This document shows, one piece after another, positions 16,332 to 25,152 of a DNA stretch of 57,591 nucleotides; positions within the stretch are counted from its first letter, which is position 1, and each line of letters begins with the position of its first letter. The translations under genes were made by a program, and so were the position numbers. The notes below the pieces were generated by a model. It did no database searches. It worked only from the letters and a program-made list of their open reading frames with translations, and was not told the DNA's origin. Source of the stretch: Treponema sp. (GTDB lineage: Bacteria; Spirochaetota; Spirochaetia; Treponematales; Breznakiellaceae); the NCBI GenBank assembly GCA_009777995.1, contig WRKT01000013.1, positions 1 to 57,591 on the forward strand, written 5' to 3'.

Positions 16332-17066
16332 TTTTTTTTCTCCAATCAGCTCATCAATATACTTCATATTCTCGGTAAATTCCTTTTTTCTTTTATTTCC
16401 TCGACCATTTACAACAAAAGAGCATTGCATGGACCAATAAAACGTTAATGAATATTTTTCTGTATTATGCGAATATTTTAAAGTATTAATTTCAAATCCA
16501 TTTCTTAATATCTTTTGTTTTACGGGTCTTTTTTGAGGCGGTTTATAAATACGAAGAAATTGTTTTAAAACATCATCACCAAAACAAATAATGTTATAAT
16601 TTTTTGAACCAAGTATTTCCAATTGCATTTCAAATAGTTTTTTAACTTCTAAAGAATTTAATTTTACTAATTTTGAATTGCTTTGTCTTTCTTGTGATAA
16701 ATCCGTTATATAAGCACCGGAAATGTTTAATAAATTTCCGTCTGAAATTATCTTTTTAAGAAGCTTATCGGCACGATGTGGAACAGTATGAAAACTGCCA
16801 AACAGTCTTTGATGTGGCTCATTTTTATCGTTTTTTTCTTTACCTGAAGGATTAAGGCCGGCAAGTATTACATTACTTTTTAATTCGTTACGATGCTCAT
16901 TCCAAATATAATTTTTAAATGAACCATCATTACAATCTTCTACGCAACCGGGATTATCAAAACCGGGGCTCCAAACAGCCCAGCTTGCAACCTTAATAAG
17001 GGAGAGCTTATCAAACTGCTCTTTGGTAACATGCTCTTTCTTTTTAACAACCTCGAGCAATGCCAT
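16332..17066 (-). CDS. UDG-superfamily-like protein, reading frame fused to the downstream MBL gene
   Basis: About 245 residues, markedly more AT-rich than its neighbours. NVILAGLNPSG resembles motif A of the uracil-DNA-glycosylase superfamily (compare GINPG in Mug), followed by FGSFHTVPHRADKLLKK, AYITDLSQ and NIICFGDDVLKQFL, which fit later strands of that fold. The usual final His motif is not clear, so catalytic activity is doubtful. No in-frame stop separates it from the signal peptide of the MBL protein; the junction lies in a run of nine A. Removing one A would create TGA overlapping the MBL ATG. Starts directly after the stop of the HEAT gene. Composition suggests acquisition. Confidence 0.5.
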
Positions 17067-18563
17067 TTAATTAACCGTAAGCCCAAGAACTTCGAGTGTC
17101 CTCTCTGCCCTGCGGGCAAGGCTTACGCCCCAACGTCTTTCGTCAAGCAATGAGCGGACTTCCTCTTCCATGCTGCGAATCTCGTTGTTCATAATCATAT
17201 CGAGGGCAAGGGCCTTTTCGATTACACCGCCTCCCATGAAGTGGAGCACAATATCTTCAAGGTTAGTTGACTTGACAGGGCTCATTAAACGCACGAAGCC
17301 ATTATAAAGGGGAGTCTGGTGTGTTCTCTGTGCTTCCTGCATTTCAATAAAGACTCTTCTTGAATAAGTGTTTGGGTCATTATTTAAAAGCATTTCTGCT
17401 GCAACAAGTCTAACCTGATTCGATGCCCTGCGGTTGGAAAAAAGAGAATCTAGCACTTCCATGCTTTCGCTGTTATTTATTGCCCCGAGAGCTTTTATCG
17501 ATTCTTCCCTTACTGCTACGACATCATCATTTTCAGCTCTGAATCGAAGAAAGGGAATTGCACTTTCAAGTTGACGGCGGCCCGCAGCTTGGGCTGCGCC
17601 TATGCGGGCACGGAAGTTGGAGTCCCTAAAGGCTTCAAGTACGGCTCTTTCAGCCTCTTCTCCGGGGAAGGGGCCAAGGGCGGCAACGGCGCTTGATCGC
17701 ACATTTGGGTCTGTGGAAGTAGTTGCGAAAATTACAGCAGGGAGTCCTTCTTCATCGCCTATTTTCGCCATTGCATCAAGGGCAGCCATGCGGACTGCAG
17801 CCCTTTCATCGTCGTTCATGATTCGCTCTATTAGAAAGCTCACGGCAAGAGAAGAACCTGTTTCGCCTAATGCTACTATAATCTCATATCTTGCTTCATC
17901 ACTTGCACTTCTATGATTATAAAATTCCAGGAGGAACTCCGCTGTACTGTCAGCCTCTTCGGGATTTGCCCCTGCTGCCCTTCCCAGTGCACGAATGCTT
18001 GTATTCAAGAAACGGCTTTCAGCAGATTGAACCAAGTCCCTAAGGACATCGACTGCTTCAGGGGCCCGCATTCTGCCAAGGTAACTTATTGCGGCTGTTA
18101 CTGTGTCATTTACTTCATAGTCTCTTTCACGGATTGCCCTCATTGCCCGCTCTTCAAGACCGCTCTTTTCCATTTCCCCAAAGTAGCCGAAGATCCCGGT
18201 GAATATACTTCGGTTTCGGGTATTCTCTGCAACTTCAATTAACTCATCATCAAGGAGAGTATACCTTTCTGTTCTGATGGTCTGGATTAGGGTTGCAATT
18301 TCGGTTTCGGTTCCAAAGCGCAGAGTATCTCTCCGCCTGTCTTCAACGGTCCTTTCTACCGGAGCAGGCTCGTCGCTTTCGTCTGCGTGTATAAAATTGA
18401 AAGGAGAAAGAAATAAGAATAATACAACCGAAAGTAAGAATTTCACACGGAGGACACGGAGGCACAGCGGCCACAGAGAAGGGAGAAAGAGAAGGGGTTC
18501 TCTTCGAATTCCCTCTGTGACCTCCGTGTCTCTGTGCTCTCTGTGTGAACTCTTCTTAATCAT
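17067..18563 (-). CDS. Exported HEAT-repeat protein with a palindromic-element insert in its signal peptide
   Basis: 498 residues. Residues about 120-490 are HEAT/PBS-lyase-like repeats (EAVDVLRDLVQSAESRFLNTSIRALG; RMAALDAMAKIGDEEGLPAVIFA), a scaffold for protein contacts. The signal peptide core FLLSVVLFLFLSPFNFIHA sits at residues 42-60, unusually far from the start. The 36 residues before it (SHREHRDTEVTEG and onward) are encoded by a 108-bp palindromic repeat. The ATG at 18563 has GGAGG upstream and overlaps the tgt stop as ATGA, so it is the likely native start. A GTG at 18446 just after the repeat would give a normal 459-residue pre-protein. Confidence 0.75.
   Translation of the reverse strand: MIKKSSHREHRDTEVTEGIRREPLLFLPSLWPLCLRVLRVKFLLSVVLFLFLSPFNFIHADESDEPAPVERTVEDRRRDTLRFGTETEIATLIQTIRTERYTLLDDELIEVAENTRNRSIFTGIFGYFGEMEKSGLEERAMRAIRERDYEVNDTVTAAISYLGRMRAPEAVDVLRDLVQSAESRFLNTSIRALGRAAGANPEEADSTAEFLLEFYNHRSASDEARYEIIVALGETGSSLAVSFLIERIMNDDERAAVRMAALDAMAKIGDEEGLPAVIFATTSTDPNVRSSAVAALGPFPGEEAERAVLEAFRDSNFRARIGAAQAAGRRQLESAIPFLRFRAENDDVVAVREESIKALGAINNSESMEVLDSLFSNRRASNQVRLVAAEMLLNNDPNTYSRRVFIEMQEAQRTHQTPLYNGFVRLMSPVKSTNLEDIVLHFMGGGVIEKALALDMIMNNEIRSMEEEVRSLLDERRWGVSLARRAERTLEVLGLTVN
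18442..18549. repeat. 108-bp imperfect palindromic repeat element inside a coding sequence
   Basis: The arms begin TTCACAC on both strands and match over about 40 bp (CACGGAGG and CACAGAG words on one side, CTCTGTG and CCTCCGTG on the other) around an A/G-rich centre. Length 108 bp is a multiple of three, and the minus frame reads HREHRDTE, a peptide that such genome-dispersed elements are known to encode. Only one copy was seen in this window. Confidence 0.8.
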
Positions 18564-19696
18564 GTTTCTCCCTCCAAATATTTCTTCAAAAAATCATTCT
18601 TAAATTCGATAAACCGACCTTCTCTGATTGCTTCTCTTGCATTTTTGACCAATTCATTAATAAAGTAAAGGTTATGATAGCTTGCCAAAATGGAGCAAAG
18701 TATTTCACCTGACTTAAAAAGGTGCCTAAGATAGGCCCTGGAATAAGTACGGCACACTTTACAGCTACACTCTTCATCTATCGGCGAAAAATCAAGGTGA
18801 TTTTCGGCTTTTTTTAAGGCGAAGGCCCCTTTTCTTGTAAATACATTGCCGTTCCTTGCATTTCTTGTAGGAAAAACACAGTCAAACATGTCTATTCCTT
18901 GCTCTATTGCTCCAAGAATATAGTCAGGACTCCCAATCCCCATTAAGTATCTTGGCTTATTACTCGGTAAAAGAGAAGCAGTATAGGAAAGATACTCAAA
19001 AAAGACATCTTCCGGCTCCCCAACAGAAAGACCTCCTATGGCAATCCCTTGGGGATCTGTACTAATTACCAATTCTGCACTCTTCTGCCGTAAATCTTTA
19101 AAAAAATTCCCTTGCACTATCGGGAAAAAAAGACCCGGATAATTTTCCTCGTCTCTTGCAGTTTGCCATCGTATACCTGCCCTCTCCATCCATAAGGTTG
19201 TAATATCCAAGGCGGTCTCTGCCTCTTTTCTGCTCGCTCCCCAACTAGAGCAAACATCTAATTGCATTTGAATGTCACTTCCAAGCATTACTTGTATTTC
19301 AACAATCTTTTCGGGAGTTAGAAAAAAATTAGACCCGTCTATATGGGACTTGAATGTAACCCCTTCACTGCTTATTTTTCTAAACGGAGAAAGTGAAAAT
19401 ACCTGGAAGCCCCCTGAATCTGTAAGGATATTCTTATCCCATTTTGTAAATTGATGAAGCCCTCCGGCTTTTTGTATCACTTCCTCTCCGGGTCTTAAAA
19501 AAAGATGATAAGTGTTCGAAAGAATTATATCAAAGCCAATATCTTTTAAGTCCTCGTTAGTGAGTGCCTTTACAGTTCCGTTTGTACCGACAGGCATAAA
19601 AACAGGGGTTTCGACTTTCCCGTGCGGTAGCTCTAAAACTCCTGTTCTTGCCTTAGAGGCAAGGTCTTCGCTATAGACAGTAAAATGATTTTCCAA
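18560..19696 (-). CDS. tgt: Queuine tRNA-ribosyltransferase
   Basis: 378 residues, the usual length. The TIM-barrel enzyme exchanges G34 of GUN-anticodon tRNAs for preQ1. Visible: SNTYHLFLRPG, D93 in LTDSGGFQ (general acid-base), the nucleophile region FDCVFPTRNARNG, and the zinc site CSCKVC with a downstream Cys and His (YLRHLF). The stop overlaps the next gene as ATGA. It follows lptG by 19 bp, part of the long minus-strand chain. Confidence 0.97.
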   Translation of the reverse strand: MENHFTVYSEDLASKARTGVLELPHGKVETPVFMPVGTNGTVKALTNEDLKDIGFDIILSNTYHLFLRPGEEVIQKAGGLHQFTKWDKNILTDSGGFQVFSLSPFRKISSEGVTFKSHIDGSNFFLTPEKIVEIQVMLGSDIQMQLDVCSSWGASRKEAETALDITTLWMERAGIRWQTARDEENYPGLFFPIVQGNFFKDLRQKSAELVISTDPQGIAIGGLSVGEPEDVFFEYLSYTASLLPSNKPRYLMGIGSPDYILGAIEQGIDMFDCVFPTRNARNGNVFTRKGAFALKKAENHLDFSPIDEECSCKVCRTYSRAYLRHLFKSGEILCSILASYHNLYFINELVKNAREAIREGRFIEFKNDFLKKYLEGET

Positions 19697-19715
19697 AACA
19701 GACCTTTTTTGTGTT

Positions 19716-20783
19716 TTATGTTTTTGCAGTTTTCAATAGAAAGAAACCGATTATGATAAAAATAAAAACAGGAAACCAGGTTCCAATTAAAACCGGGATT
19801 CGTCCCATCCTTGCCATCATCATTGTTACCATCTCTATAACATAGAAAACCACTGCAGCTCCTATGCTTGAAATAAGACTCATAAGAATGATATTCTTCC
19901 TGAAGCGCCCTCCCATAGAAATCGAAAGCATTATTACAACAAATGATACAGCGGAAAATGAAAAGCGATGGTGGAAATCGACAAGGGCAGAGGTAAATGG
20001 TAGTCCTGCAATCCTTAAGTCTTCAATTAAGAGACGTGCATCATTAAAGTGAAGCTCTTCGATGTTTACAAGATTTCGTCTGAAAGTTTCAGGGTCTTCA
20101 CGATATTGGTCTGTTGCTTCCATTGGGCTATAACGCAGTATACCGTCCTCCCATCTATACACAATTGCGTTTATCAGCTCCCAATAATATCCTCTCCAAT
20201 GTGCCCTCTGTGATCTTACGAGTGCGACAAGATTACCTTCATCATCCTGTTCTATTATGCTAAGCCCTGTAAGAATCTGAAACTCGCCGTCAAAAAAGTC
20301 GACTGCGTAAATAAGATTGCCGCCCCTTGCCTTTACAACAATATCAGCCTGGAAGTCGGATCTCTCCCGTTGCAAGAGAGTATTTGAGAGTGAGTTATAA
20401 TCTTTTAAAGTTGGAATTACGATACGGTCATCAAAGAAAAAGGAAAACACTGAAGCGATAAGGCCGATTACTACTATTGACCTTGAAAACTGCCAGAATG
20501 GTATACCTGATGCAAAAATGGATATCAACTCATTTCTTGCAAATAGATCACCTAATGTATAAGCTGATGCAAAGAGTAGTGCGATGGGCAGGGCATAAGA
20601 AAAAGCTTTAGGTGCATATAATGCAGTTACTGTGAAAATATTCAGGGCAGATACTCCGAAGTTTAGATAGCGGGAGAGATTAACAAAAAGGTCGACAAGG
20701 CAGAGAAGTAAAATGAACATACACGATGCAACTAAAAAAACAGGAATAAATTGCTTTATAAGGTATCTGTCCAAAACTTTCAC
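19716..20783 (-). CDS. lptG: LptG-type LPS-export permease
   Basis: 355 residues. The N-terminus VKVLDRYLIKQF matches LptG (VLDRY), with three N-terminal and three C-terminal membrane helices flanking a beta-jellyroll periplasmic domain (about 120-260). With LptF and LptB it extracts a lipid from the inner membrane for transport outward. The start is GTG 20783, overlapping the lptF stop as GTGA, with AAGGA 7 nt upstream; longer in-frame starts lie inside lptF. Treponemes such as T. pallidum lack classical LPS, so the cargo may be another glycolipid. Confidence 0.85.
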   Translation of the reverse strand: MKVLDRYLIKQFIPVFLVASCMFILLLCLVDLFVNLSRYLNFGVSALNIFTVTALYAPKAFSYALPIALLFASAYTLGDLFARNELISIFASGIPFWQFSRSIVVIGLIASVFSFFFDDRIVIPTLKDYNSLSNTLLQRERSDFQADIVVKARGGNLIYAVDFFDGEFQILTGLSIIEQDDEGNLVALVRSQRAHWRGYYWELINAIVYRWEDGILRYSPMEATDQYREDPETFRRNLVNIEELHFNDARLLIEDLRIAGLPFTSALVDFHHRFSFSAVSFVVIMLSISMGGRFRKNIILMSLISSIGAAVVFYVIEMVTMMMARMGRIPVLIGTWFPVFIFIIIGFFLLKTAKT

Positions 20784-22072
20784 TTCATAATCCTTACAAG
20801 GAATAATACAAACCCGATTGAAAGAGCCAAAAGATTTGACATCCAAATTAAAAGGAAGGGTGAATAGCCAAGGCGTATGCTAACTGTCTGGCCCACCATG
20901 AGCATCACCCAGAAAATAAACGAGATTATTACACCAAAAATAAAGCCGACTGTTTGACCGCTTTTTTTCGCAAGAAGCCCGAGAGAGACAGCGAGCAGCA
21001 CAAAAGAAAGAGCCGCAAAGGGGATTGAAAACTTTTTATAGTATTCAAGGCGAAAATGAATCAGGCTCCTATCCAAACTCATGGCTCTGATATTATCATG
21101 CTCAATTATATAACTTTCAAAATGACTTTCCCTCCGGTTCCATGCGGCATGGGGAGGCCCCATTCTAAGACTGTTTTCGAGGTTCATTGCCTGGGTTAAA
21201 AGAACACCATATAGATCGTCAAGACGATCTGCAAGGTCAATCTCCTTAATTTTAACTTCCTGTCTTAAATCCCTTGAACTCATATGATTAGGACCTATCG
21301 TGGTCAAGGTCTGCATTATATCTTCTTGTGATACCCAATAACGCAGATAATCTACAAAGGCATAATCATAATCATTTCGGACCATTTCCCTTGCAGACTG
21401 CATAAAAGCACCTGATAGATCAAGGCTCAAGCCCTCTCTGCCGCCATCCATCAGCTCTGCATTTTGCGCAAGAATTAAACGGCGTTCCCCATCACCTGTT
21501 CTGTCAAGAATTACAACGTTCTCAATAGCTCTGCCTTCGACGGGGCCTGTAATAAGAATGGTATCTCTAAAACGCAGGATGGAGTTTGGTTCAAGTTCCA
21601 ATGCAGGTGTTGAAAGCAAAATTCTTCTATAGAGTCTTGTATATTGAATAGTTCCCAATGGAAGTAAAATATCATTTGTGATAAAAGATGCAACTGAAAT
21701 AAATAGCCCGACAATCAAGGCAGGCATAAAGATCATTTTATAAGACAAACCCGATGAAAGCATTATTAAAACTTCGTTATCTGAACTAAGTCTTCCTACT
21801 GTCATTAAAGTGCCCATAAGTGAAGCAAATGGAGCAGAAAGAGCAATTATCTGGGGAAGTGCAAAAAGAATAAGCTGCGCAACTTGGAAAAAGGGAACCT
21901 GTTTAGCAAGTACCTGCTGGGCCATAAGTAAAAGTTGATTTAAAAAGAAAATACCGAAGAAAAAGGCAAATGCAACAGAAAAAGAGAAGAGCGTATCCCT
22001 TATCAAGTATTTGAACAATGTGGGTGACATTGTTCGTATAGCGAGGCTTGGCGTTATGAATGAAGGGTTCAT
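20780..22072 (-). CDS. lptF: LptF-type LPS-export permease
   Basis: 430 residues. FKYLIRDTLFSFSVAF at the N-terminus and LMTVGRLSSDNEVLIMLSSGLS match the LptF coupling region; six membrane helices surround a periplasmic domain at about 150-330. AGGAG 7 nt before ATG 22072 sets the start; the frame stays open further upstream into dut. It is immediately followed by lptG, the same order as in E. coli. A downstream ATG 14 codons in (MSPTLFKYL) is an alternative start. Confidence 0.85.
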   Translation of the reverse strand: MNPSFITPSLAIRTMSPTLFKYLIRDTLFSFSVAFAFFFGIFFLNQLLLMAQQVLAKQVPFFQVAQLILFALPQIIALSAPFASLMGTLMTVGRLSSDNEVLIMLSSGLSYKMIFMPALIVGLFISVASFITNDILLPLGTIQYTRLYRRILLSTPALELEPNSILRFRDTILITGPVEGRAIENVVILDRTGDGERRLILAQNAELMDGGREGLSLDLSGAFMQSAREMVRNDYDYAFVDYLRYWVSQEDIMQTLTTIGPNHMSSRDLRQEVKIKEIDLADRLDDLYGVLLTQAMNLENSLRMGPPHAAWNRRESHFESYIIEHDNIRAMSLDRSLIHFRLEYYKKFSIPFAALSFVLLAVSLGLLAKKSGQTVGFIFGVIISFIFWVMLMVGQTVSIRLGYSPFLLIWMSNLLALSIGFVLFLVRIMK

Positions 22073-22082
22073 TCCGCAGCTC

Positions 22083-22535
22083 CTATTTTCCCGTGGACCC
22101 GAACCCTCCGGCTCCGCGTTTGGTTTGTGAAAGAAACTCTGCTTCCGTAACAATTGCTCTTGAAACAGGACAGATAATCATCTGCGCTATCCTCTCCCCG
22201 TTTTTTACAGTGAAAGGCCCTTCTCCAAGATTAATTAGAATCACTTCCAACTCGCCCCTATAATCAGAATCAATGGTCCCGGGTGCATTTAAGACTGTAA
22301 TCCCATGCTTCACTGCAAGTCCTGATCTTGGCCTAATCTGTGCTTCAAATCCGCTCGGGATTTCAAGAAAAAGCCCTGTTGGAATTTTTGCTCTTCCAAA
22401 AGGAAGGATTAAAATATCTTCATCCAAAAAGGCCTTTAAATCCATGCCTGCAGCACCGAAACTCTCATATTCCGGAAGCTGCACGCCTTTTTCTTTTTTC
22501 TTGACTTTAAGTATCGGCCGTTTTTTAAAGAACAT
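22083..22535 (-). CDS. dut: dUTP diphosphatase
   Basis: 150 residues from ATG 22535, the standard trimeric dUTPase length. All five motifs are present: [28 protein letters not shown] and GGFGSTG. It removes dUTP and makes dUMP for thymidylate synthesis. An in-frame TTG at 22589 would overlap pnp and add 18 residues, but it lacks a properly spaced ribosome-binding site. A 14-bp tandem duplication containing TAATGCCGTCGG (22539-22550 and 22553-22564) spans the pnp stop and the short leader. Confidence 0.95.
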   Translation of the reverse strand: MFFKKRPILKVKKKEKGVQLPEYESFGAAGMDLKAFLDEDILILPFGRAKIPTGLFLEIPSGFEAQIRPRSGLAVKHGITVLNAPGTIDSDYRGELEVILINLGEGPFTVKNGERIAQMIICPVSRAIVTEAEFLSQTKRGAGGFGSTGK

Positions 22536-22551
22536 GCCTAATGCCGTCGGC

Positions 22552-24732
22552 TTAATGCCGTCGGGAGTCTCGCCTGTCGCTGCGGCCAAAGCTCCTCTCG
22601 GATCTTGGAGGTCTGGTACTCTCTTCCTCAGAGCTTCCTCCCGGGTCTATCGCATCAATATATGAAAGGTTTAATCTTCCCATCTTATCTATTTCAAGGA
22701 GTTTTACCGGGATCTTATCACCTTCCTTAATAACATCTATTACTTGAGCAACCCTTTGACGTGAAAGTTTGCTTATATGTACAAGTCCTTCCTTACCCGG
22801 GAGTATTTCAACAAAAGCGCCAAAGTCCATAATACGTTTGACAGTACCATCATAGACCTTACCTACTTCAGGGTCTAAAACTATACCAAGCACTGCCGCT
22901 TTAGCATCTTCTGCGTCCTTGGAAGTTTTGCCGAATATAGTAACTGTCCCATCATCTTCGGTATTAATCTTAACGCTATACTGCTCACAGATAGCCTTAA
23001 TATTTTTACCGCCGGGTCCAATAAGCGCACCAATCTTATCAATGTCAATGCGCAGACTCAAAATCTTGGGAGCAAATTCGCTGATTTCTTCTACCGGTTT
23101 GGAGATTGTACTGTTCATTATAGAAAGGATATGAAGGCGTCCGCGCTTAGCCTGATCAAGGGCCTTGCGCATAATTTCAGGGTTTACACCTGCTATCTTA
23201 ATATCCATCTGAAAACCGGTAATCCCGTCGGATGTACCTGCTACCTTGAAATCCATATCTCCAAGATGATCCTCATCCCCAAGAATGTCAGAGAGTACCG
23301 CATAACGGGCACCGGGATCATTACTTTCGGTTATAAGGCCCATTGCAATACCTGCAACAGCTTTCTTCATTGGCACACCTGCATGCAACATCGCCAGGGT
23401 TCCGCCGCAGACCGATGCCATTGAAGAAGAGCCGTTTGATTCAAGGGTTTCTGATACCACCCTGATTGTATACGGGAAAACTTCCTTGGAGGGGACCATC
23501 GCTTCAAGAGAACGCCGTGCAAGGTTACCGTGCCCGATTTCCCTCCTGCCTGTTCCGGTACGCCCGACTTCCCCGACAGAATATGGAGGGAAGTTATAGT
23601 GAAGAATAAAGTGTTCTCTTTTATCTCCGTCTATATCATCGTAGACCTGCTCGTCAAATACAGTCCCAAGAGTGGTTACTACAAGGGCCTGTGTCTCACC
23701 CCTTGTGAAAAGAGCCGAGCCGTGGGTTCGCTTAAGAAGTCCGATTTCGCAGTTGATTTCTCTTATGTCTTCAACACCCCTGCCGTCAACTCTAAGACCC
23801 TTATCAAGGATTAGAGAGCGCAAAACATCATAATGTATATCTTCAAAAAGAACATCGAAGAGCTTTTTTTGCTTCTCGTCTTCGAATTGGGTTTTATACT
23901 GTGAAGCAATATCTAACCTTGCCTTATGTATTGCATCTCGGCGCTCATGTTTACCTTTGATATAACAGGCAGCTTCCAGTTTGGGAAGAAGGGCATTGCG
24001 AATACTTTCTTCATTATCAAGAGAATAAGAAATTTTAGTTAAGGGGAGCTTTGGCTTTCCTGCAAGTTCACGCAATTTCTCTTGAAGTTTGCAAAGTTCC
24101 TTTATCATTGCATGAGCTTTCTCAAGGGCTTCGATTACAGTTTCTTCAGATACTTCATCTCCTCCCCCTTCCACCATAGTAATGCCTTCCTCTGTTCCTG
24201 CAACAACAATTTCCAGGGAGGATTTTTCTATTTGCTCATAGGTAGGGTTGATAATCAATTCACCGTTTACCCGGCAGACACGAACGCCTCCAACAGGCCC
24301 GTTAAAGGGAATATCGGAAATATGCACCGCGGCAGATGATGCGATTATCGCAAGGATATCCTGCGGATTAACCTGGTCTGCAGAAACGGTGGTGGGAATA
24401 ATCTGGATTTCCCTGCCGAAAGATTTCTCGAAAAGAGGCCGCATTGGTCTGTCAATGAGCCTTGAAACGAGGATTTCCTTGTCCTTCGGGCGCCCCTCCC
24501 TCTTGATAAAGCCGCCGGGAATTTTCCCTGCCGCATAGTACTTTTCGTTATAATCTACTGTGACCGGGACATAATCCAGGCCTTCTACCGAATCTGCAGA
24601 TGCACAAACTGTAGCCAAAACTGCAGAGCCTGCATAAGTGGCAAAAACAGCACCGTTGGCCTGTCTTGCAAGCCGGCCGGTCTCGAGGACTAAATCCTCT
24701 CCGGCAATTTGAAATGTTACTTTATGGGTCAT
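22552..24732 (-). CDS. pnp: Polyribonucleotide nucleotidyltransferase (PNPase)
   Basis: 726 residues with two RNase PH-like halves, an all-helical linker, a KH domain at about 550-615 ([15 protein letters not shown]) and an S1 domain at about 620-690 ([20 protein letters not shown]). A basic Arg/Ser-rich tail ([16 protein letters not shown]) follows, perhaps an extra RNA-binding segment. It degrades RNA 3' to 5' with phosphate. The active-site region [19 protein letters not shown] is intact. It lies 7 bp after rpsO, the classic rpsO-pnp arrangement. Confidence 0.98.
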   Translation of the reverse strand: MTHKVTFQIAGEDLVLETGRLARQANGAVFATYAGSAVLATVCASADSVEGLDYVPVTVDYNEKYYAAGKIPGGFIKREGRPKDKEILVSRLIDRPMRPLFEKSFGREIQIIPTTVSADQVNPQDILAIIASSAAVHISDIPFNGPVGGVRVCRVNGELIINPTYEQIEKSSLEIVVAGTEEGITMVEGGGDEVSEETVIEALEKAHAMIKELCKLQEKLRELAGKPKLPLTKISYSLDNEESIRNALLPKLEAACYIKGKHERRDAIHKARLDIASQYKTQFEDEKQKKLFDVLFEDIHYDVLRSLILDKGLRVDGRGVEDIREINCEIGLLKRTHGSALFTRGETQALVVTTLGTVFDEQVYDDIDGDKREHFILHYNFPPYSVGEVGRTGTGRREIGHGNLARRSLEAMVPSKEVFPYTIRVVSETLESNGSSSMASVCGGTLAMLHAGVPMKKAVAGIAMGLITESNDPGARYAVLSDILGDEDHLGDMDFKVAGTSDGITGFQMDIKIAGVNPEIMRKALDQAKRGRLHILSIMNSTISKPVEEISEFAPKILSLRIDIDKIGALIGPGGKNIKAICEQYSVKINTEDDGTVTIFGKTSKDAEDAKAAVLGIVLDPEVGKVYDGTVKRIMDFGAFVEILPGKEGLVHISKLSRQRVAQVIDVIKEGDKIPVKLLEIDKMGRLNLSYIDAIDPGGSSEEESTRPPRSERSFGRSDRRDSRRH

Positions 24733-24739
24733 AAATTCC

Positions 24740-25009
24740 TTACTTGCGCAGGCCTAATTCTTTAATTAACGATCGATAACTTTCCAAATTTGTTCTTTGA
24801 ATGTATTTCAGCATCCTGCGGCGCTGACCGACCAGGATTAATAAGCCTCTTTGGCTGGATTTATCCTTTTTAAATTGCTTACAATGTCCTGTGAGCTGGT
24901 TTATCCTCTCGGTAAGCAGGGCTATTTGTACTTCTGTTGCCCCTGTATCTTTGTCATTTTTACCGAATTTGCTTATTATTGAGCTCACCTTTGCCTTCTC
25001 TAATGCCAT
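24740..25009 (-). CDS. rpsO: 30S ribosomal protein S15
   Basis: 89 residues, the normal length. The motifs TGATEVQIALLTERINQLTGH and KDKSSQRGLLILVGQRRRMLKYI are diagnostic; the protein binds 16S rRNA helices 20-22. GAGAGTAA-type sequence precedes the ATG. A predicted promoter and unusual hairpins lie in the 142-bp gap behind it, a gap far longer than others in this chain, consistent with separate control of rpsO-pnp. Confidence 0.98.
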   Translation of the reverse strand: MALEKAKVSSIISKFGKNDKDTGATEVQIALLTERINQLTGHCKQFKKDKSSQRGLLILVGQRRRMLKYIQRTNLESYRSLIKELGLRK

Positions 25010-25061
25010 TTTACTCTCCTATTGGCCTTTCTAGTATTCTAAACCGATCTCTACGTCTCTC

Positions 25062-25089
25062 ATTGTACAAAAATTCTAAGAAAAGTCAA
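25062..25089 (-). promoter_or_regulatory. rpsO: Predicted promoter for rpsO-pnp and downstream genes
   Basis: On the minus strand TTGACT (25089-25084), a 16-nt spacer and TACAAT (25067-25062). Start of transcription near 25055 would give a ~45-nt leader for rpsO. The -35 box shares its TTG with the end of a perfect inverted repeat upstream. Confidence 0.6.
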
Positions 25090-25152
25090 CAGCTAAAGCT
25101 GTTGGCTCTTCGGGTCAACAGCAAGCCATGGCTGCCGGCTCTTCGGACCGGC
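25087..25152 (-). promoter_or_regulatory. Tandem hairpins with a shared CCGAAGAG loop between truB and rpsO
   Basis: Read on the minus strand: GCCGG-loop-CCGGC (25152-25134), the palindrome AGCCATGGCT (25133-25124), GCTGTTG (25122-25116), CAACAGC (25104-25098) and GCTGTTG (25093-25087). The middle CAACAGC can pair with either neighbour, giving mutually exclusive stems. The loops of the first and the larger second hairpin both contain CCGAAGAG. A weak T-rich stretch follows the last stem. Attenuator, terminator or protein-binding site are all possible. Confidence 0.5.

Noticed and set aside
15450..17066. A single 538-residue UDG-MBL fusion enzyme
   Set aside because: The second half has its own Shine-Dalgarno and a signal peptide in the middle of the frame. 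A genuine cytosolic-plus-exported fusion makes little sense, so two genes were annotated.
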